DNA from: Lethocerus indicus
Lineage: Eukaryota; Arthropoda; Insecta; Hemiptera; Belostomatidae
Reading direction: 5' to 3'
Assembly (NCBI GenBank): GCA_019843655.1
Contig: JACDQD010000007.1
Coordinates: forward strand, 24,260,365 to 24,324,364
DNA length: 64,000 nt
Positions 61,891-64,000 of the stretch are shown one piece after another. The stretch's first letter is position 1. The number at the start of each line of letters is the position of its first letter. Below the pieces are notes generated by a model. That model ran no database searches and was not told the DNA's origin. It saw nothing but the letters and a program-made list of their open reading frames with translations. The translations under genes and the position numbers were made by a program.

Positions 61891-61913
61891 ATTTACAGCC
61901 TTGGGCTGTAAAT
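61891..61913. repeat. Perfect 10-bp hairpin with 3-base loop
   Basis: ATTTACAGCC (61891-61900), loop TTG, GGCTGTAAAT (61904-61913). It overlaps an alternative hairpin CTGTAA-T-TTACAG at 61886-61898, so the two are mutually exclusive folds. Confidence 0.7.
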
Positions 61914-64000
61914 ATGTTGAAAGCCAGTCATTTCGTATGCAGAAAACGCGGCGGTGGTACTCTTGAAAAATACTGGCAGCTCGTCGCCGGCCGGGATAAT
62001 TTGTTCTTGTGTAATCACGACCGCGGCGTTAATCATTGGAGCTGAGAACAAACAAGCTCTAAAGATAGGATTAAATTGGCGTTAAAAGAAAATACAACCT
62101 CGGATATTTTTATTTAGTTACCGCTTAGTGGTTTATCCTACCGTCAGTAGAAAATAGCCTCTACAGATTTTAACACTACTTTCAGCAACGCCTTGCTTTT
62201 ACTTTCTCCAAGGCTAATATCATCCCTACATACCCTGTAGCTGCAGTGGGTTACGGATAAGCGTAATTTTGTTGCGGTAGTTAAGGATTATAATACAAGG
62301 ATTTATAATATATGGAAGTATATGGCGACTTCGCCCCTATTCCGGACACCTAATAACGAAAACCTCCATAGATGAAAGGAGCACTACTTTGTACTACCAA
62401 CTCATATTTTACGGTTATATTAACCGTAGCTGGAAATATTATGTTGTTCTATTACTCGAATATTAAGTAATTTCTCGGGGTAATCGATGGAGGTTTCGCC
62501 CCAGTACGCCTAGATGCGAGGGGAACTAATACTTCTTTCAAGACATTGAACATCATTGTTTGTGGATTAGTTTCATAAATAAAGATAATACAAGAAGGGG
62601 TCCAAAGTTTTATAATATAATTGCGGCAATCGGTCAGAGTAGCGTTGACAGATCGGGATTTCCTTTTAGTAGCGTAATCGCGCTGCGGTCGTTTCAATGA
62701 TGTATTTAATATGCACAACCGTATTCAATTGGCGGTCAACCCTCGGGAGCTGTACATGAATCTTAATACAGAAAAAAGCCGAGCCTTAACCAAATTGCTT
62801 CATGAAAATACGTGCCAAGTGTTTAAAGGGGAACCGAGTCGCTCATCCGGCCGTAAACAGTGCCTAGGGAAATGTGTCAAGACAGGAATCAAAATTCGCC
62901 CTTTCTCAAGGGTACGAGAGGCCATTAAAAAGAAAAATGGAGAAGGAAAATACGGGCTTAGGATATAATATTCATTTATTCCGTAAGGGGCTCCGGGAAA
63001 CGCTTTTAACTTTTATTGCTTTTAACACCCCCCCCCCAAACCACCAACCGACCTACCGGAATCGCGGCGGCTTTCTCATTAATATTAACTACCCCGCGGG
63101 CATTAGTCTGCCGATACCACACAATTTCTTTTTAAAAACTTTAACACGTAAACCTTTTAATGCAGCGACGGCTCCGTATATCCGAGTCTCCCGATACACC
63201 CCTAGCTACTACACAGTTCGACTCGACTGAATGGGCATCTTACTTAGGGAAAACATGTCAAATAAGTCACACCATGAGTGTTAGGAACGTCAATGATAAT
63301 TCCTATAGGTCACATACAATTTTCTGTGAGTCTGTTCAAGAACAGACTAGTATACTTAAGATGAGACGAGAAAAGTTTTTTCGCCAAAAATTTTCCTTTC
63401 TTTATCGTTGTTTAATTGTAAATGAAACACGTGCGAAATGCAAAAAATATTAGGAATAAAATTGTAAGAAGTCTTTAAATTACAGATATCCGACAAGCGC
63501 TTATAGGGCTTAATACAAATTTGAATTGCCACAGAAGAATACCGCATTGAAAAACGTCCGAACGACGGTTTTCTAAACAAGTTGTAAAATTTAATTAGAG
63601 GGGTTGCGCGCGGTCGGAAACAGAAAACAAGGCAAGGGTAAGAGGCGGGGAGGAGGGAGACACCCTCCATTCATCTGAAAGGGAAAGGGCTCACAAAGCG
63701 CCATTTTCCTGTGACTGTGACTTCTCTATACAACGTCAAAGCCACAAGCCTCCCCTCTTTCTAGGACAGATGGACTTGGTCGCTGCGGTATCGATTCCGG
63801 CCGGTTGTGGCTCCCAGACGGCGGTTTCCATTATGCTACCAGAACCGTATGGGTAACCTACAACCTCTAATATATCCATGAAAAACTCTGAAAAGGTCAA
63901 TTTACTTTACAATATACTTTAAGGAATATACCATAATTCAATTTCCCTTTTTACTGATATTTTCGAGCAACTTAAGTTAAATCGTGGTGAAGGAACCAGT

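Larger units (their letters stand above)
60200..64000. other. Non-coding sequence, no supported gene
   Basis: I see no certain gene. Frames of 118 (62874-63230, plus), 97 (63160-63453, plus), 104 (63356-63670, minus), 88 (62452-62718, minus) and 85 codons (62711-62968, plus) are unrecognised. A GC-richer block at 60,300-60,740 is likewise unassigned. A poly-C run lies near 63,030. Two inverted repeats are entered separately. Confidence 0.45.

Noticed and set aside
1..64000. CRISPR arrays, operons, phage or bacterial mobile genes
   Set aside because: No evenly spaced identical repeats with spacers, no cas-like or phage-like proteins and no ribosome-binding-site context. The window is eukaryotic in character.
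1..64000. Penelope-like or other reverse transcriptase and GIY-YIG endonuclease genes to go with the hammerheads
   Set aside because: None of the open frames shows reverse transcriptase motifs such as the YxDD or FADD box, or a GIY-YIG signature, so only the ribozyme motifs can be claimed.

Overview
The window looks like non-coding nuclear DNA from a eukaryote, most likely an invertebrate and possibly an arthropod. It is AT-rich by eye and CpG is not visibly depleted. It carries long dinucleotide microsatellites (AG, TA, AC), many decayed inverted repeats and no operon-like gene packing. The longest uninterrupted frame is 186 codons and is low-complexity. The other open frames are short, overlap on both strands and match no family I recognise. 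A run of that length is about what chance gives in 64 kb of this composition. I therefore call no protein-coding gene with confidence, although short exons could be missed by eye.

The most informative structure is a dispersed family of about 35-45 bp motifs that read, on one strand or the other, as small hammerhead self-cleaving ribozymes. They show CTGANGA, a short helix II, GAAAC, a minimal helix III formed by the palindrome ACCGGT, and GTC or GTA at the cleavage site. Seven copies or fragments cluster in 19.35-20.60 kb in both orientations. Two of them, facing opposite ways and 65 bp apart, keep nearly the whole core and a paired helix I. Decayed copies lie near 0.06, 6.1, 17.3, 22.9, 36.2, 39.6, 41.0, 44.25, 48.15 and 51.65 kb. 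Small hammerheads of this kind are known from Penelope-like retroelements and from non-autonomous retrozymes. No reverse transcriptase or GIY-YIG endonuclease is visible here, so these look like remnants or non-autonomous pieces.

A second family is a fold-back, MITE-like element with terminal inverted repeats starting ACTTCCGGT. It has one well-preserved copy at 37,038-37,375 and a more diverged one at 59,880-60,190. Other local structures are a three-fold 11-mer array at 54.1-54.3 kb, a pair of about 32-bp direct repeats 276 bp apart at 52.06 and 52.34 kb, a TA microsatellite framed by a 10-bp inverted repeat at 54.7 kb, a 20-bp perfect palindrome at 23.9 kb, several strong hairpins, and two canonical G-quadruplex motifs.

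Layout: 0-17 kb is mostly featureless AT-rich sequence with microsatellites and hairpins; 17-23 kb holds the ribozyme cluster and a possible decayed coding segment (22.1 kb); 23-34 kb is featureless apart from a palindrome and a G4 motif; 34.7-36 kb is a GC-richer patch open in several frames; 36-37.4 kb holds a ribozyme copy and the first fold-back element; 37-52 kb is sparse; 52-62 kb is rich in small repeats and holds the second fold-back element; the end has no recognisable feature. Nothing suggests genes working together.
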